Source of the DNA: Ipomoea triloba
Lineage: Eukaryota; Streptophyta; Magnoliopsida; Solanales; Convolvulaceae
Direction: 5' to 3'
DNA length: 64,000 nucleotides
NCBI RefSeq assembly: GCF_003576645.1
Contig: NC_044923.1
Coordinates: 20,093,771-20,157,770 of the forward strand
Part shown: positions 46,691 through 58,979 of the stretch, piece after piece
How positions within the stretch are numbered: position 1 is the first letter of the stretch
How the letters are laid out: every line of letters begins with the position of its first letter
Notes under the pieces: generated by a model
The model's input: only the letters and a program-made list of their open reading frames with translations
Told to the model about the DNA's origin: nothing
Database searches by the model: none
Program-made: the position numbers and the translations under genes

Positions 46691-47657
46691 TGTAACACCC
46701 CAATTTTCAACTCTTACATTTATTACAAAATCCGTAATAAACGCTGCGGAAGCTTACATCTTATCAGCAGAAAACTGGGTGTTACCGCCACGCTTAGGTA
46801 TCTCTCCTATACCCAAACGTTAAGGCTAAACTTACAACATCAACATCAAACTTAATACATATGGAAATAATTCTTCCAACATCAATCTTATTCAGCTCAT
46901 CGGCTACAGGAATTCACACTAACCTGCAACTGATAAGAAACACATCGAAGTGCAGTTAGCGCGACGGCTAAGCAAGGAAATCCATTGTCACTTAAAAATA
47001 GACAAAGGTTTGAAAACATAAATAATCTGAAAGCTGTATAATGTTTTACCCATGATTTGAAAATCTACCTGCAACCAAACGATTTATGGATAGCATAATA
47101 GCGTATATACGTTAAACCATGTAAAGCTTTTCTCATATAAGAGATATTCATTTCCTCATTATTGTTTCAAATAAAATATGTGCCAATAATCACAACTTCC
47201 ACATGTATGCACCATATCATACTCATAATCATACCCATACTCATACTCATCCTCATACTCATAATTATCATCATAATCATATAAGCATTTAAATAGAAAT
47301 AACAGCTTTTACCATAATGAAGTTAAAAATATTCCAATTAACACCACCATTTCCTTCTCATTTCCACCACCTCACCACAACCTAGTTATTCCAACTAGGG
47401 GAAGCAGATCTAGGACCTTTAGTGTGCACACCCCTTGTCGGGATTCCAAGCCCGCAGGTTAGTCACTAGCTCTAGTAACCCTAGATATGTTTCTACAAGG
47501 TTACTCAACGTGGTTAACACCAATCACTTCAGGGCCCATTGTTTGTGAATCCATGGTGAATGTTAAAAGGAATAGTCTCCAACTTCACACCATAATTTCA
47601 TTTTATCACATTCTTTACTTTCTCACTTATGCACTTTAAACAGTATAAACATACTTT

Positions 47658-47716
<59 letters not shown>

Positions 47717-50330
47717 CGTAATATGATCTCTTAACCATCATCAATGTCAAAAATTACCATGATTAGAAACTAAGCCTAATTATCCTCTAATTATAGTAGC
47801 ATCATCACCAACAATTATCATATCATGCTTCACATTTAATAATTACTATTAAACCATGAACCCCTCATTGCCACACACTTCATTATCACCATACGGTAAT
47901 ATGCATCCTCACCTATAATCATTGTCAATTAGCTCAACAACTTAGTGACATCGCCATTATCAATAACATTATTCATTATTCCATCATCCTTATTTAACTC
48001 TATCCTTAGCAGTAATTTCACCACTAACAAATCATATAAACAGATCACTTCGACAACAATAATATTAACATCATCCCTAAGCTTCAAGCAACAACATCAT
48101 CCATAACCCATAAGTAATTCATACTTAATAACTACTAATTACCTCCTCACTATACTTAATCCATATCTAACCCTTAACCTTAATTTCTCAAATCCACCAT
48201 CAATGACAATTACAGTACCTTCANNNNNNNNNNNNNNNNNNNNNNNNNNNNNNNNNNNNNNNNNNNNNNNNNNNNNNNNNNNNNNNNNNNNNNNNNNNNN
48301 NNNNNNNNNNNNNNNNNNNNNNNNNNNNNNNNNNNNNNNNNNNNNNNNNNNNNNNNNNNNNNNNNNNNNNNNNNNNNNNNNNNNNNNNNNNNNNNNNNNN
48401 NNNNNNNNNNNNNNNNNNNNNNNNNNNNNNNNNNNNNNNNNNNNNNNNNNNNNNNNNNNNNNNNNNNNNNNNNNNNNNNNNNNNNNNNNNNNNNNNNNNN
48501 NNNNNNNNNNNNNNNNNNNNNNNNNNNNNNNNNNNNNNNNNNNNNNNNNNNNNNNNNNNNNNNNNNNNNNNNNNNNNNNNNNNNNNNNNNNNNNNNNNNN
48601 NNNNNNNNNNNNNNNNNNNNNNNNNNNNNNNNNNNNNNNNNNNNNNNNNNNNNNNNNNNNNNNNNNNNNNNNNNNNNNNNNNNNNNNNNNNNNNNNNNNN
48701 NNNNNNNNNNNNNNNNNNNNNNNNNNNNNNNNNNNNNNNNNNNNNNNNNNNNNNNNNNNNNNNNNNNNNNNNNNNNNNNNNNNNNNNNNNNNNNNNNNNN
48801 NNNNNNNNNNNNNNNNNNNNNNNNNNNNNNNNNNNNNNNNNNNNNNNNNNNNNNNNNNNNNNNNNNNNNNNNNNNNNNNNNNNNNNNNNNNNNNNNNNNN
48901 NNNNNNAAAATTCAGCTTGGCGCAGTCCGAAAGATTGAGCCGGTAAAAATAGTTCCCGAACTCTTTTTCACTTGAAATTTTTATGGTAGAATCCCAACTT
49001 ATAGTACTTGATGTCCATAAAAAGTTTTGGTCATTTTGGTCCGCGAATAAACACAGAAAATTCCATCTTTGCCCTTGGCAGTGGGCTGTCCGGAATTCTG
49101 TCTCTCCCTGGACCAGTTTTGGGAAAAAAATTCCGAAAACCATACTTCCACTACTCCGATCATTATGAAATTTTATATGCGGGTTCTACACTTATAGAAC
49201 TACATGTCTAAAAAAAAAATAGGATCAAAATACCTTACCAATTTTTCCCAATAAATTTCGGAAGTTACTGCCAGAGACTACCCTGATTTTTCTCCAATAT
49301 TTCCACAAGTATAAGCTCTTAACCAACAACACTTCATCAACACACAACATCTTGTTGTTGTGATACATACATATCCATATACATACATCACACGTATATA
49401 TATCTACCATATACTAGCACTTCTAACTTAGATATTTAGGCATATCAACTACCACTTCTCATCATCACAACAATTTATACATATATATATATCAACCAAA
49501 AATCAATTATCCAATTTCAAGTGACTAATTCCAACTTAAGGGAATTCCTTACCTTGTAAAGGATTTCTAACACCTTAGGAAGCAATTTTGGATCCTTTCC
49601 CCAATTTTCACCTTAAAACCTAGATTCAAAATCAACACCATAACATCATGTATCAAGAAATTAAACATAGATTCATAACCTAGGAAGGATTACAAAGCTT
49701 TCTACCGAATAATATCGAAAACTTACCGAATAAATTGGAAGTTTAGAAGGATTTGGCTATGGAACTTTGGAAGAAAAAATGGTGGAAGATGATCACACCT
49801 CTCTCTCTCTCTTCGGCATTTGGGGAAGAAAAGGGAAAAAAATTCCTTTTATATTTAATCCCAACTTATGGGATAAGCTTTAGGAAAAAAATAATAAAAT
49901 AATAAAATATCTCCACAACATATCAGTTGTGGTCCAAACAGATAAAGTTTCAGTGGAAAATAATCCAGAAAGAATAATTTCCGAAACTAAAAATTTATTC
50001 CAGACTAACCCTCAAAATTGGGCTAGGTTCGGTACACAGCGAAATTTAGCGATGTACGATCAAAATAAATTTTCGCTGCTATGAGCTGATTTAATTAAAT
50101 AGGAAATTCAAGAATAATAGTATGGTGTCTAAAAATCCATTTCCTATGACAAACGGGTCCGAATACTAGCTCTTAAAATTTTTACGGTTCGTGACCGGTA
50201 CGTAGGTTCGCAGCTTAATAACAACTATACTCACTTATAAAAATTCTTTTGAAATATCGGGAGATCATAACTCATGTATGTCAATACCTTAGGATAAAAT
50301 AATAATGTTAGGAAAATACGGGGTATTACA
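46691..50330 (-). mobile_element. Solo LTR of a related Gypsy family inside the 5' LTR of element A
   Basis: On the minus strand it runs from TGTAATACCCCGTATTTTCC (50330) to GGGGTGTTACA (46691), flanked by the 5-bp duplication ATTTT (46686-46690 and 50331-50335). It has no internal region. It shares with the A family the TATA, the donor, the CTAAC/acceptor region and the (TA)n array, but no LTR ORF is seen after the acceptor. It includes an assembly gap (48224-48906). Confidence 0.85.
48224..48906. other. Assembly gap (683 N)
   Basis: Run of N inside the solo LTR. Confidence 1.
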
Positions 50331-51027
50331 ATTTTTTGTAGCCATAGTAAACTTAGTTGGCTAGTAAGTTGTAAGTAACCTTAATCTTGGTGTTTTGGGG
50401 CCCTAGTGGTCAACTCTGGTATATAAATATTCGTAGCTGATCTAGCTACTTTTGTTTCTTTCTGCTGAAGTGAACATATGGTTATGTCAAGTAGAAAGTG
50501 TGTGTGTGTGAACAGTTTTCTTCTTTAGCCTGTGCACCTAGAGTGGACTCTACCGAGGTCGGTCAGGGTTCAGTCTAGATGTGGCGGTAACTACTCCGGA
50601 TGTACGATATAGCCGGGTCGGGGTGTTACAAGTTGGTATCAGAGCGGTTAGATCTTTGGAGGGTAGATTTGCGTTTAAGTTGTGAAACCCTTGAACCCTA
50701 GTTTCAAGTCAGTCAGTTTCAAGTTAATTAAGTTTCGAGTCAGCTTAGGTTCGTTAAGACCAACCTAAGTCATTATTACAGCCTAATGAGTATAAGTTTC
50801 GGAGCAGAGCTGGAACGGAGGCCAGGCAGCGTAAAAAGGGGGTATTCCACTTCTACTTTACAGAATCTCTTGATTCTGGTTGCTAAATACTCTGACTGAT
50901 ACTTGTGCATTCTTATATGTGTTAATCATTTCGTATGATTGCTGTGAGTGAACTTGAGAAGCTGATATACTAACTGTTTAGTTAACTAACTTCTTAGTAA
51001 CTTTTATACTTCGGAAGCTAACTCGAA
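48907..51027. repeat. About 2.1 kb that recurs almost unchanged at 51041-53165
   Basis: The two stretches agree nearly base for base; the one difference I noticed is a short CT/T run (49800-49815 against 51930-51950). Both contain the end of the solo LTR, the end of the A LTR, the primer-binding site and the gag leader. The first copy stops at an N (51028) just where the gag leader reaches CTCGAA. This is best explained as the same DNA assembled twice. Confidence 0.85.
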
Positions 51028-52473
51028 NCTATTCTGGACAGTAATTCAGCTTGGCGCAGTCCGAAAGATTGAGCCGGTAAAAATAGTTCCCGAACTCTTT
51101 TTCACTTGAAATTTTTATGGTAGAATCCCAACTTATAGTACTTGATGTCCATAAAAAGTTTTGGTCATTTTGGTCCGCGAATAAACACAGAAAATTCCAT
51201 CTTTGCCCTTGGCAGTGGGCTGTCCGGAATTCTGTCTCTCCCTGGACCAGTTTTGGGAAAAAAATTCCGAAAACCATACTTCCACTACTCCGATCATTAT
51301 GAAATTTTATATGCGGGTTCTACACTTATAGAACTACATGTCTAAAAAAAAAATAGGATCAAAATACCTTACCAATTTTTCCCAATAAATTTCGGAAGTT
51401 ACTGCCAGAGACTACCCTGATTTTTCTCCAATATTTCCACAAGTATAAGCTCTTAACCAACAACACTTCATCAACACACAACATCTTGTTGTTGTGATAC
51501 ATACATATCCATATACATACATCACACGTATATATATCTACCATATACTAGCACTTCTAACTTAGATATTTAGGCATATCAACTACCACTTCTCATCATC
51601 ACAACAATTTATACATATATATATATCAACCAAAAATCAATTATCCAATTTCAAGTGACTAATTCCAACTTAAGGGAATTCCTTACCTTGTAAAGGATTT
51701 CTAACACCTTAGGAAGCAATTTTGGATCCTTTCCCCAATTTTCACCTTAAAACCTAGATTCAAAATCAACACCATAACATCATGTATCAAGAAATTAAAC
51801 ATAGATTCATAACCTAGGAAGGATTACAAAGCTTTCTACCGAATAATATCGAAAACTTACCGAATAAATTGGAAGTTTAGAAGGATTTGGCTATGGAACT
51901 TTGGAAGAAAAAATGGTGGAAGATGATCACACCTCTCTCTCTCTCTTTTTTCGGCATTTGGGGAAGAAAAGGGAAAAAAATTCCTTTTATATTTAATCCC
52001 AACTTATGGGATAAGCTTTAGGAAAAAAATAATAAAATAATAAAATATCTCCACAACATATCAGTTGTGGTCCAAACAGATAAAGTTTCAGTGGAAAATA
52101 ATCCAGAAAGAATAATTTCCGAAACTAAAAATTTATTCCAGACTAACCCTCAAAATTGGGCTAGGTTCGGTACACAGCGAAATTTAGCGATGTACGATCA
52201 AAATAAATTTTCGCTGCTATGAGCTGATTTAATTAAATAGGAAATTCAAGAATAATAGTATGGTGTCTAAAAATCCATTTCCTATGACAAACGGGTCCGA
52301 ATACTAGCTCTTAAAATTTTTACGGTTCGTGACCGGTACGTAGGTTCGCAGCTTAATAACAACTATACTCACTTATAAAAATTCTTTTGAAATATCGGGA
52401 GATCATAACTCATGTATGTCAATACCTTAGGATAAAATAATAATGTTAGGAAAATACGGGGTATTACAATTTT

Positions 52474-52768
52474 TTGTAGCCATAGTAAACTTAGTTGGCT
52501 AGTAAGTTGTAAGTAACCTTAATCTTGGTGTTTTGGGGCCCTAGTGGTCAACTCTGGTATATAAATATTCGTAGCTGATCTAGCTACTTTTGTTTCTTTC
52601 TGCTGAAGTGAACATATGGTTATGTCAAGTAGAAAGTGTGTGTGTGTGAACAGTTTTCTTCTTTAGCCTGTGCACCTAGAGTGGACTCTACCGAGGTCGG
52701 TCAGGGTTCAGTCTAGATGTGGCGGTAACTACTCCGGATGTACGATATAGCCGGGTCGGGGTGTTACA
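52474..52768 (+). repeat. 5' LTR of Gypsy A, last part (U5)
   Basis: From TTGTAGCCATAGTAAACTTA to CGGGGTGTTACA, then the primer-binding site. The same sequence at 50336-50630 is the duplicate copy. Confidence 0.85.
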
Positions 52769-52770
52769 AG

Positions 52771-52783
52771 TTGGTATCAGAGC
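52771..52783 (+). other. Primer-binding site of Gypsy A
   Basis: TTGGTATCAGAGC two bases after the LTR end, complementary to initiator tRNA-Met, as usual for chromoviruses. Repeated at 50633-50645. Confidence 0.92.
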
Positions 52784-53182
52784 GGTTAGATCTTTGGAGG
52801 GTAGATTTGCGTTTAAGTTGTGAAACCCTTGAACCCTAGTTTCAAGTCAGTCAGTTTCAAGTTAATTAAGTTTCGAGTCAGCTTAGGTTCGTTAAGACCA
52901 ACCTAAGTCATTATTACAGCCTAATGAGTATAAGTTTCGGAGCAGAGCTGGAACGGAGGCCAGGCAGCGTAAAAAGGGGGTATTCCACTTCTACTTTACA
53001 GAATCTCTTGATTCTGGTTGCTAAATACTCTGACTGATACTTGTGCATTCTTATATGTGTTAATCATTTCGTATGATTGCTGTGAGTGAACTTGAGAAGC
53101 TGATATACTAACTGTTTAGTTAACTAACTTCTTAGTAACTTTTATACTTCGGAAGCTAACTCGAAACGATCGTTTAGTGAAA

Positions 53183-54325
53183 ATGCCGCCAAGACGAAAT
53201 GTACCTGCGGGACGTGACAACGCCACCACGGCAATGGATCGTATGGCTTTGGCAATGGAACAGATGGCTGAGTTTATGATGGCTCAGCAGGCAAATCAAA
53301 ACCAGGGACACCCTCGGGTCGACTTTGCTAAAGCCATAGCAAGTAGACACCCACCGAATTATGCGGGAGAAGATGACCCAGTGGTTTTGGAAGAATGTAT
53401 ACGGACATTTGATAAACTGCTTGACGCAGTAAATTGCCCGGCGAATCAACGAGTGTCTTCTGCGGTTTATTACTTGACGAAAGCCGCAGATAACTGGTGG
53501 GCAGCGGCTGGACCTGAACTCCTACAAAACCCAGACTTTGGTTGGGAGGAATTTAAGGAGGAATTGAGGGGACAATTTTACACGGAACGAATCAAGGGAA
53601 TCAAGTGCGAAGAATTCTTGCGACTGAAGCAGAAAGGAGAAACTGTTCAGGTCTACTATGACCAGTATGTGGAGCTGATGAGATTTGCTCAGGATATTGT
53701 GCCAGACGAGGCAAGCAAGGCAAGAAGATTTGTGCGAGGACTGGATTGGGACGTGAGAAGGGCAATCGCATCATTTATGTTCTCCAATCTCAAGGAGGCA
53801 TATAATCGGGCATCGGATCAGTACCAAGTGTACCTGGATCAACAGGAAGTTTACGGCAGGAACAAGAGGAAAGTTGATGACAAACAGAGGAGATTCAAGG
53901 TGGATGATCGGAAGTCTAACCAAGGGAAATTTCAACCAAAGCAAGGAGAGAAGAGGGGAGGAACAGACCAAGGGAAGCAGTCTGCTTGCGGCAGATGTGG
54001 AAAGAGCCATCCTGGAGAAAATTGCCAAGGGGTGAGAATAAGGTGCTACAAGTGTGGCTTCTTAGGACACAAATTCTATGAGTGACAAACCAGGGTAGAA
54101 AACCTCCGAAACTCCTCGCAGAATACCAGGCAAGGAGGAGGATTCAATGGGAACAACGACCGGAAACCTGCGGAATCAGGTAACAGGGGAGTTAATTCTC
54201 CACAAGTGAACCGGGGAAGACCAGCGAACGCTGCTACAGGTTCGAGCGACAAAGGGAAGTCACCAATGGGAGAAAGCAGCACAGGGAACCAAGGACAAAT
54301 CTACGTCGTCAACAGCGCTCAAGCT
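53183..54325 (+). pseudogene. Gypsy A gag
   Basis: Starts MPPRRNVPAGRDNATT. It has the retrotransposon gag domain (about residues 50-230, NWWAAAGPELLQNPDFGWEE and EEFLRLKQKGETV) and a CCHC zinc knuckle (CYKCGFLGHKFYEC region, near residue 295). A TGA at 54083-54085 replaces the last Cys of the knuckle; the related copy at 61126-61641 has TGC there. The frame goes on in phase as a Gly/Asn/Ser-rich tail to the next stop (TAG at 54326). Gag would form the particle that packages the RNA. Confidence 0.88.
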
Positions 54326-54793
54326 TAGGCAGGTAACGTCGTAACCGGTACATTTCCGATAAACTCGGTGCTTGGTTCAATATTATTTGATACGGGAGCT
54401 ACCAATTCCTTTATATCATCCACATTTGCGGATAGATTGAAGTTATGGCCTACTAGTAAGTTAGACTTAAATGTGAGAACTGCCTCGGGGATGGTGGTAG
54501 CCTGTAAGGATGGATATGACAACATTTTGATAGAGATTGTGGGATTCAATTGTCCCGGAAATCTTATTCGTTTTGAGCTAGAGGGCATCGATGTGGTACT
54601 CGGGATGGACTGGTTGGATATGTATAAGGCTCAAATTGTTTGTAATGAGCGAAAGGTTGTCCTGCGAGGACCGAATGGGAAGAGAATATCCTACCAAGGG
54701 ATTGAGAAGCAACCCGAGCCCAAGTTGATGACAATGCAGAAGTTGAGGAAGTATGCTCACCAGGGGTGTGAAGTGTACCTCTGCTTGGTGTAG
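54326..54793 (+). pseudogene. Gypsy A protease
   Basis: Same frame as gag. Aspartic protease with LFDTGATNSFIS (catalytic DTG) about 30 codons in, and VVLGMDWLDMYKAQI later. It is limited by TAG at 54326 (CAG-type context QA*AGN) and TAG at 54791. Confidence 0.88.
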
Positions 54794-56180
54794 GATGCTG
54801 AGATGGAAGAACTTGAGGTCAATCAAATCCCAATAGTGCGTGAATTTCCCAACGTGTTTCCAGAGGATCTCACGGAAATGCCGCCGGAAAGGGAAGTGGA
54901 ATTCACTATTGATCTCGTACCAGGAACCGCGCCAATCTCAAAAGCGCCTTATCGAATGGCACCGAAAGAGATGGAAGAATTGAAGGCTCAATTGGTAGAG
55001 TTATTGGAGAAGGGATTCATCAGACCAAGTGTGTCACCTTGGGGCGCACCGGTACTGTTTGTAAAGAAGAAGGATGGGAGCCTGAGACTGTGTATCGATT
55101 ATAGAGAACTCAATCGGGTCATAGTGAAGAACACGTACCCATTGCCCAGGATCGACGATCTGTTCGATCAATTGAAGGGAGCTGGAGTATTTTCAAAGAT
55201 TGATTTACGATCAGGGTATCACCAAGTGCGAGTCGTGGAGCAGGATATTCCCAAAACAGCATTCCGGACTAGATATGGGCACTACGAATTTGTTGTCATG
55301 CCATTCGGAGTAACAAATGCACCAGGAACTTTTCATGGACTTGATGAACAGGATTTTCCTTCCATATCTAGATAAGTTCATCGTTGTCTTTATAGACGAT
55401 ATCTTGGTTTACTCAAAGACCCCAGAGGAGCACGAAGAACATCTTAGAACAGTATTGCAAATGCTAAGGGAAAAGAAACTTTTTGCGAAACTGTCTAAGT
55501 GCGAATTTTAGAGGGAGGAAGTAGCATTTCTTGGTCACATAATCACCGAGGAAGGAATAGCAGTGGACCCAACTAAGATAAAAGCTGTAATGGAATGGGA
55601 GGCACCCAAATCGGTCACGGAGGTCCGAAGTTTCTTAGGATTGGCGGGCTATTACCGAAGATTTGTCCAGGATTTCTCGAAGATAGCAAGACCATTGACA
55701 AATCTGCTCAAAAAGACTACTAGGTACCATTGGAGTGAAGAGTGTGAGCATGCGTTCCAGGAACTCAAGAAGAGGTTAACAACTGCCCCAATATTAACCT
55801 TACCTGTTGGAACGGAAGGCTATGAACTATACACAGATGCGTCTCACAAAGGACTGGGATGTGTCTTGATGCAACATGGAAGGGTAATAGCGTATGCATC
55901 TCGTCAATTGAAACCACATGAAGCTAACTACCTAACCCATGATCTAGAACTAGCAGCTGTGGTGTTTGCTCTCAAAATCTAGCGACACTACCTCTATGGA
56001 GTTACTTGCAAGATCTTTACGGATCATAAGAGTTTAAAGTACATCTTCACTCAGAGAGATCTCAATTTGAGGCAAAGAAGATGGCTGGAGTTGATCAAGG
56101 ATTATGATTTGGAAATCCAATACCAGGAAGGCAAAGCAAACAAGGTAGCAGATGCATTGAGTCGGAAGTCAAACCACGCT
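54794..56180 (+). pseudogene. Gypsy A reverse transcriptase and RNase H
   Basis: RT from [10 protein letters not shown] through [24 protein letters not shown] and [12 protein letters not shown] one-base frame change at about 55335-55345 (before the expected LMN..F motif) leads into [12 protein letters not shown] (catalytic YxDD variant IDD), then [11 protein letters not shown] and RNase H ([13 protein letters not shown]). TAG codons at 55509 (after KCEF) and 55980 (after FALKI) fall where the family has Trp. The frame changes back near 56175, at the start of the integrase. Confidence 0.9.
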
Positions 56181-56182
56181 CT

Positions 56183-57775
56183 TTGGTATTGCCCGAGCAA
56201 TTATGCAAGGACTTTCAGAGGCTCAATTTGGAAATAAGAATGGGTAGTCAAGTGGAACAAGAGATGAAATTATATCACCTGTCGGTCACCCCAAACCTAT
56301 TTGAAGAAATCAAACAAGCACAAGGAGAAGACGATGGGGTGAATAAACTCAAGGAGAAAATGGTTGATGGAAAATGTGGTTCATTTGAGTTACACCCAGA
56401 TGGGAGTGTTAGATTTCAAGGCAGATGGGTTATACCTGCAGGTTGTAAGAAGATAATGGATCAGCTAATGAAAGAAGGTCACTATACCCCATATTCAGTT
56501 CACCCTGGAGGAGACAAACTTTACAAAGATCTGAAACAAAACTTTTGGTGGTCAGGCATGAAAAAAGACGTAGCTGAATTTGTGGCCAAGTGCATAAACT
56601 GCCAAAAGGTTAAAGTAGAGAGGAGTAAACCCAAGGGTTTACTACAACCGTTAGAGATTCCTCAGTGGAAGTGGGACTCTATTTCTATGGATTTTGTGGG
56701 GGGACTGCCATTAACCAGGTCAGGGAAAGATAAGATATGGGTAATAGTAGACAGGCTTACCAAGACAGCACGGTTCATTGCCATGAAGGAAACTTGGACT
56801 ATGACTCAATTGGCAAAGGCTTATGTGAACAAGGTGGTTAAGTATCATGGAATACCCAAGGATATCGTTTCTGATAGAGACTCTCGATTCTTGTCACAAT
56901 TTTGGCAAGCTTTGCAAGCAGCTATGGGAACAAAGTTGAAACTTAGTACTGCTTTTCATCCTATGACTGATGGGCAGACTGAGAGGACCATACAAACCTT
57001 GGAAGATATGTTAAGGGCTTGTGTGTTGGACTTTCAAGGATCGTGGGAGGGACATTTGGACCTAATCAAGTTTTCTTACAATAATAGTTATCATGCAAGT
57101 ATACAAATGGCACCATATGAAGCTTTATATGGACAGAAGTGTAGAAGCCCTCTGTGTTGGGAAGATTCGATTAATTCTGTGACGTTAGGACCCGAATGTC
57201 TTCAAGAAATGACAGAAAAGGTCAAGTTGATTCAAGGAAGGATGAAAGCTGCTCAGGACCGACAAAAGTCTTATGCTGATCAAAGAAGGAAATTACTGGA
57301 ATTTCAAGAAGGTGATAAGGTATTACTAAAAATATCTCCTACGAAGGGAGTAATGCGGTTCGGGAAGAAAGGAAAATTGAGTCCAAGATATATAGGACCG
57401 TATGAAATCCTTGAGAGGATCGGAAAGGTAGTATACCGAGTAGCACTACCTGCGGTGATGGATCGAGTACACAATGTATTTCATGTGTCACAATTAAGGA
57501 AGTATGTGTATGATGCATCGCATGTAGTCCAACCTGAGGAGGTGACTTTGGATGAGAACTTATCATATGAAGAAAAACCAGTGAAAATATTGGATACCAA
57601 GACCCGGGATACCCGCAGGAAGTCCATAAAGTTGGTGAAAGTATTATGGTCAAACCATTTGAGGGAAGCCACATGGGAGTTGGAAGATGAAATGAGAATG
57701 CGATACCCTATGTTGTTTGAGCAAGGTAAAAGAGAACCTTTACCTCTTCCCAAATTGAAGCTTCTATTTCAATAA
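56183..57775 (+). CDS. Gypsy A integrase with C-terminal chromodomain-like segment
   Basis: 530 codons open. The zinc-binding H2C2 region is near residues 95-140 ([21 protein letters not shown]). The catalytic core has [25 protein letters not shown] and [10 protein letters not shown] (D, D, E). The C-terminal part has [14 protein letters not shown] and [12 protein letters not shown], and finally [20 protein letters not shown], the chromodomain-like end of chromoviruses that guides insertion to particular chromatin. The annotated start is only the first codon in frame; in life this is part of the gag-pol polyprotein, and the frame change just upstream cuts it off. Confidence 0.88.
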   Translation: MVLPEQLCKDFQRLNLEIRMGSQVEQEMKLYHLSVTPNLFEEIKQAQGEDDGVNKLKEKMVDGKCGSFELHPDGSVRFQGRWVIPAGCKKIMDQLMKEGHYTPYSVHPGGDKLYKDLKQNFWWSGMKKDVAEFVAKCINCQKVKVERSKPKGLLQPLEIPQWKWDSISMDFVGGLPLTRSGKDKIWVIVDRLTKTARFIAMKETWTMTQLAKAYVNKVVKYHGIPKDIVSDRDSRFLSQFWQALQAAMGTKLKLSTAFHPMTDGQTERTIQTLEDMLRACVLDFQGSWEGHLDLIKFSYNNSYHASIQMAPYEALYGQKCRSPLCWEDSINSVTLGPECLQEMTEKVKLIQGRMKAAQDRQKSYADQRRKLLEFQEGDKVLLKISPTKGVMRFGKKGKLSPRYIGPYEILERIGKVVYRVALPAVMDRVHNVFHVSQLRKYVYDASHVVQPEEVTLDENLSYEEKPVKILDTKTRDTRRKSIKLVKVLWSNHLREATWELEDEMRMRYPMLFEQGKREPLPLPKLKLLFQ

Positions 57776-57810
57776 GTATGGTTAACCTTAGTTTCGAGGG
57801 CGAAACTCTT

Positions 57811-57825
57811 TTAAGGGGGGTAGAA
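57811..57825 (+). other. Polypurine tract of Gypsy A
   Basis: TTAAGGGGGGTAGAA directly before the 3' LTR start TGTAATACCCCG. Confidence 0.85.
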
Positions 57826-58913
57826 TGTAATACCCCGAAATATTTTCTTCAAAAAAAAAAAGGGGAGGTTTAAATTTTATTTTATTGGCATGCTTGAGAT
57901 ATGATTCATAGATATTTAAAATAATTTTTGCTAGTTAGAATAGTTGTTAATAAGCTGCGATCATACGTGCCGGTCACGAACCGTAAAAATTTTAGGAGCT
58001 GGTGTTCGGACCCGTTTGTCCTAGGAAATGGATTATTAGACACCATATTGTTATTCTTGAATTTCCTATTTAATTAAATTAGCCCATAGGCAGTGAAAAT
58101 TTATTTTGATCGTAGCATCGCTAAATTTCGCGGTGTACCGAACCTAGCCCAATTTTAAGTTTCAGTCTGGGATAAATTTTTGGTTTCGAAAATTATTTGA
58201 TTTAAATTATTTTCTACCAAGAATTCATCTGTTTTAATCCCGATCAGTCTAGCTAAGATATATTTCAAGATCAAACCATAGGAAAGTGACACTTGTCACA
58301 ATTATTTACCACATGTTGGTGTGGACTAGTCAACCAAGTGAGATCCAAATATAAAGCCATTTTTTCCCCTTTCCCCTTCATTTGGACGAAAAAACATAAG
58401 GAGAAGAGAGAGGGAGATAATCATTTTCCTCCATTAAAGCTTCACCTTCCATAGCCAAAGTTTCTTCTTAAGTCTCAAGCTTTTCGGTAAAACTTTAATT
58501 TTATTCGGAAGAAAGCTTTATTTTCCTTCCTAGACCTTGAATCTAAGCTTAGTTTCTTAATATTTGATGTTATGATGTTAATTTTTCTCCTAGGGTTTTG
58601 AGTAAAAATTGGGGAAAAAGTCCAAGACTTGCTTCTACGGTGTTAGTAAACTTTCTCGAGGTAAGAAATCCCTTAAGTAGGTTAAGGTCACTTGAAATTG
58701 GATAATTGATTGTTTGGTTGGAATATGGTGAGATTTAGGTGGAAATCTTGTGTACATGATTGTATGTATAATATATATGAAATTGTATTTTGCATAATAT
58801 ATAGGAATAAATTGTTGTGTTGAGGAGATGTGGTAGTTAATATGCATAAATATCTAAATTAGAGAGGCTAAGTGTATTATATAATATATGTATGTATGTA
58901 TAAGTATGGTATG

Positions 58914-58967
<54 letters not shown>
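57826..58967 (+). repeat. 3' LTR of Gypsy A, first 1.1 kb
   Basis: Same sequence as 43702-44841 with about ten differences noted by eye (for example GGTAAGAAATCC for GGTAAGGAATCC at the donor). It ends in the (TA)n run at an N (58968). Confidence 0.88.
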
Positions 58968-58979
58968 NAAAAAAAAAAA

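Larger units (their letters stand above)
43702..57825 (+). mobile_element. Gypsy element A (Tekay/Del-like chromovirus): 5' LTR and internal region
   Basis: Order: 5' LTR (43702-46690, continuing 52474-52768 after an inserted solo LTR), primer-binding site, gag, protease, reverse transcriptase, RNase H, integrase with a C-terminal chromodomain-like segment, polypurine tract, then the 3' LTR from 57826. The LTR is about 3.3 kb without the insertion. LTR ends are TGTAATACCCCG and CGGGGTGTTACA. The putative 5-bp target site CTTCG precedes the 5' LTR. The pol frame carries several stops and two frame changes, so this copy is not autonomous as sequenced. Confidence 0.88.

Noticed and set aside
54083..55982. 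In-frame stops of Gypsy A as programmed recoding
   Set aside because: There are five stops plus two frame changes; family members have a sense codon at several of these positions, so this is decay.
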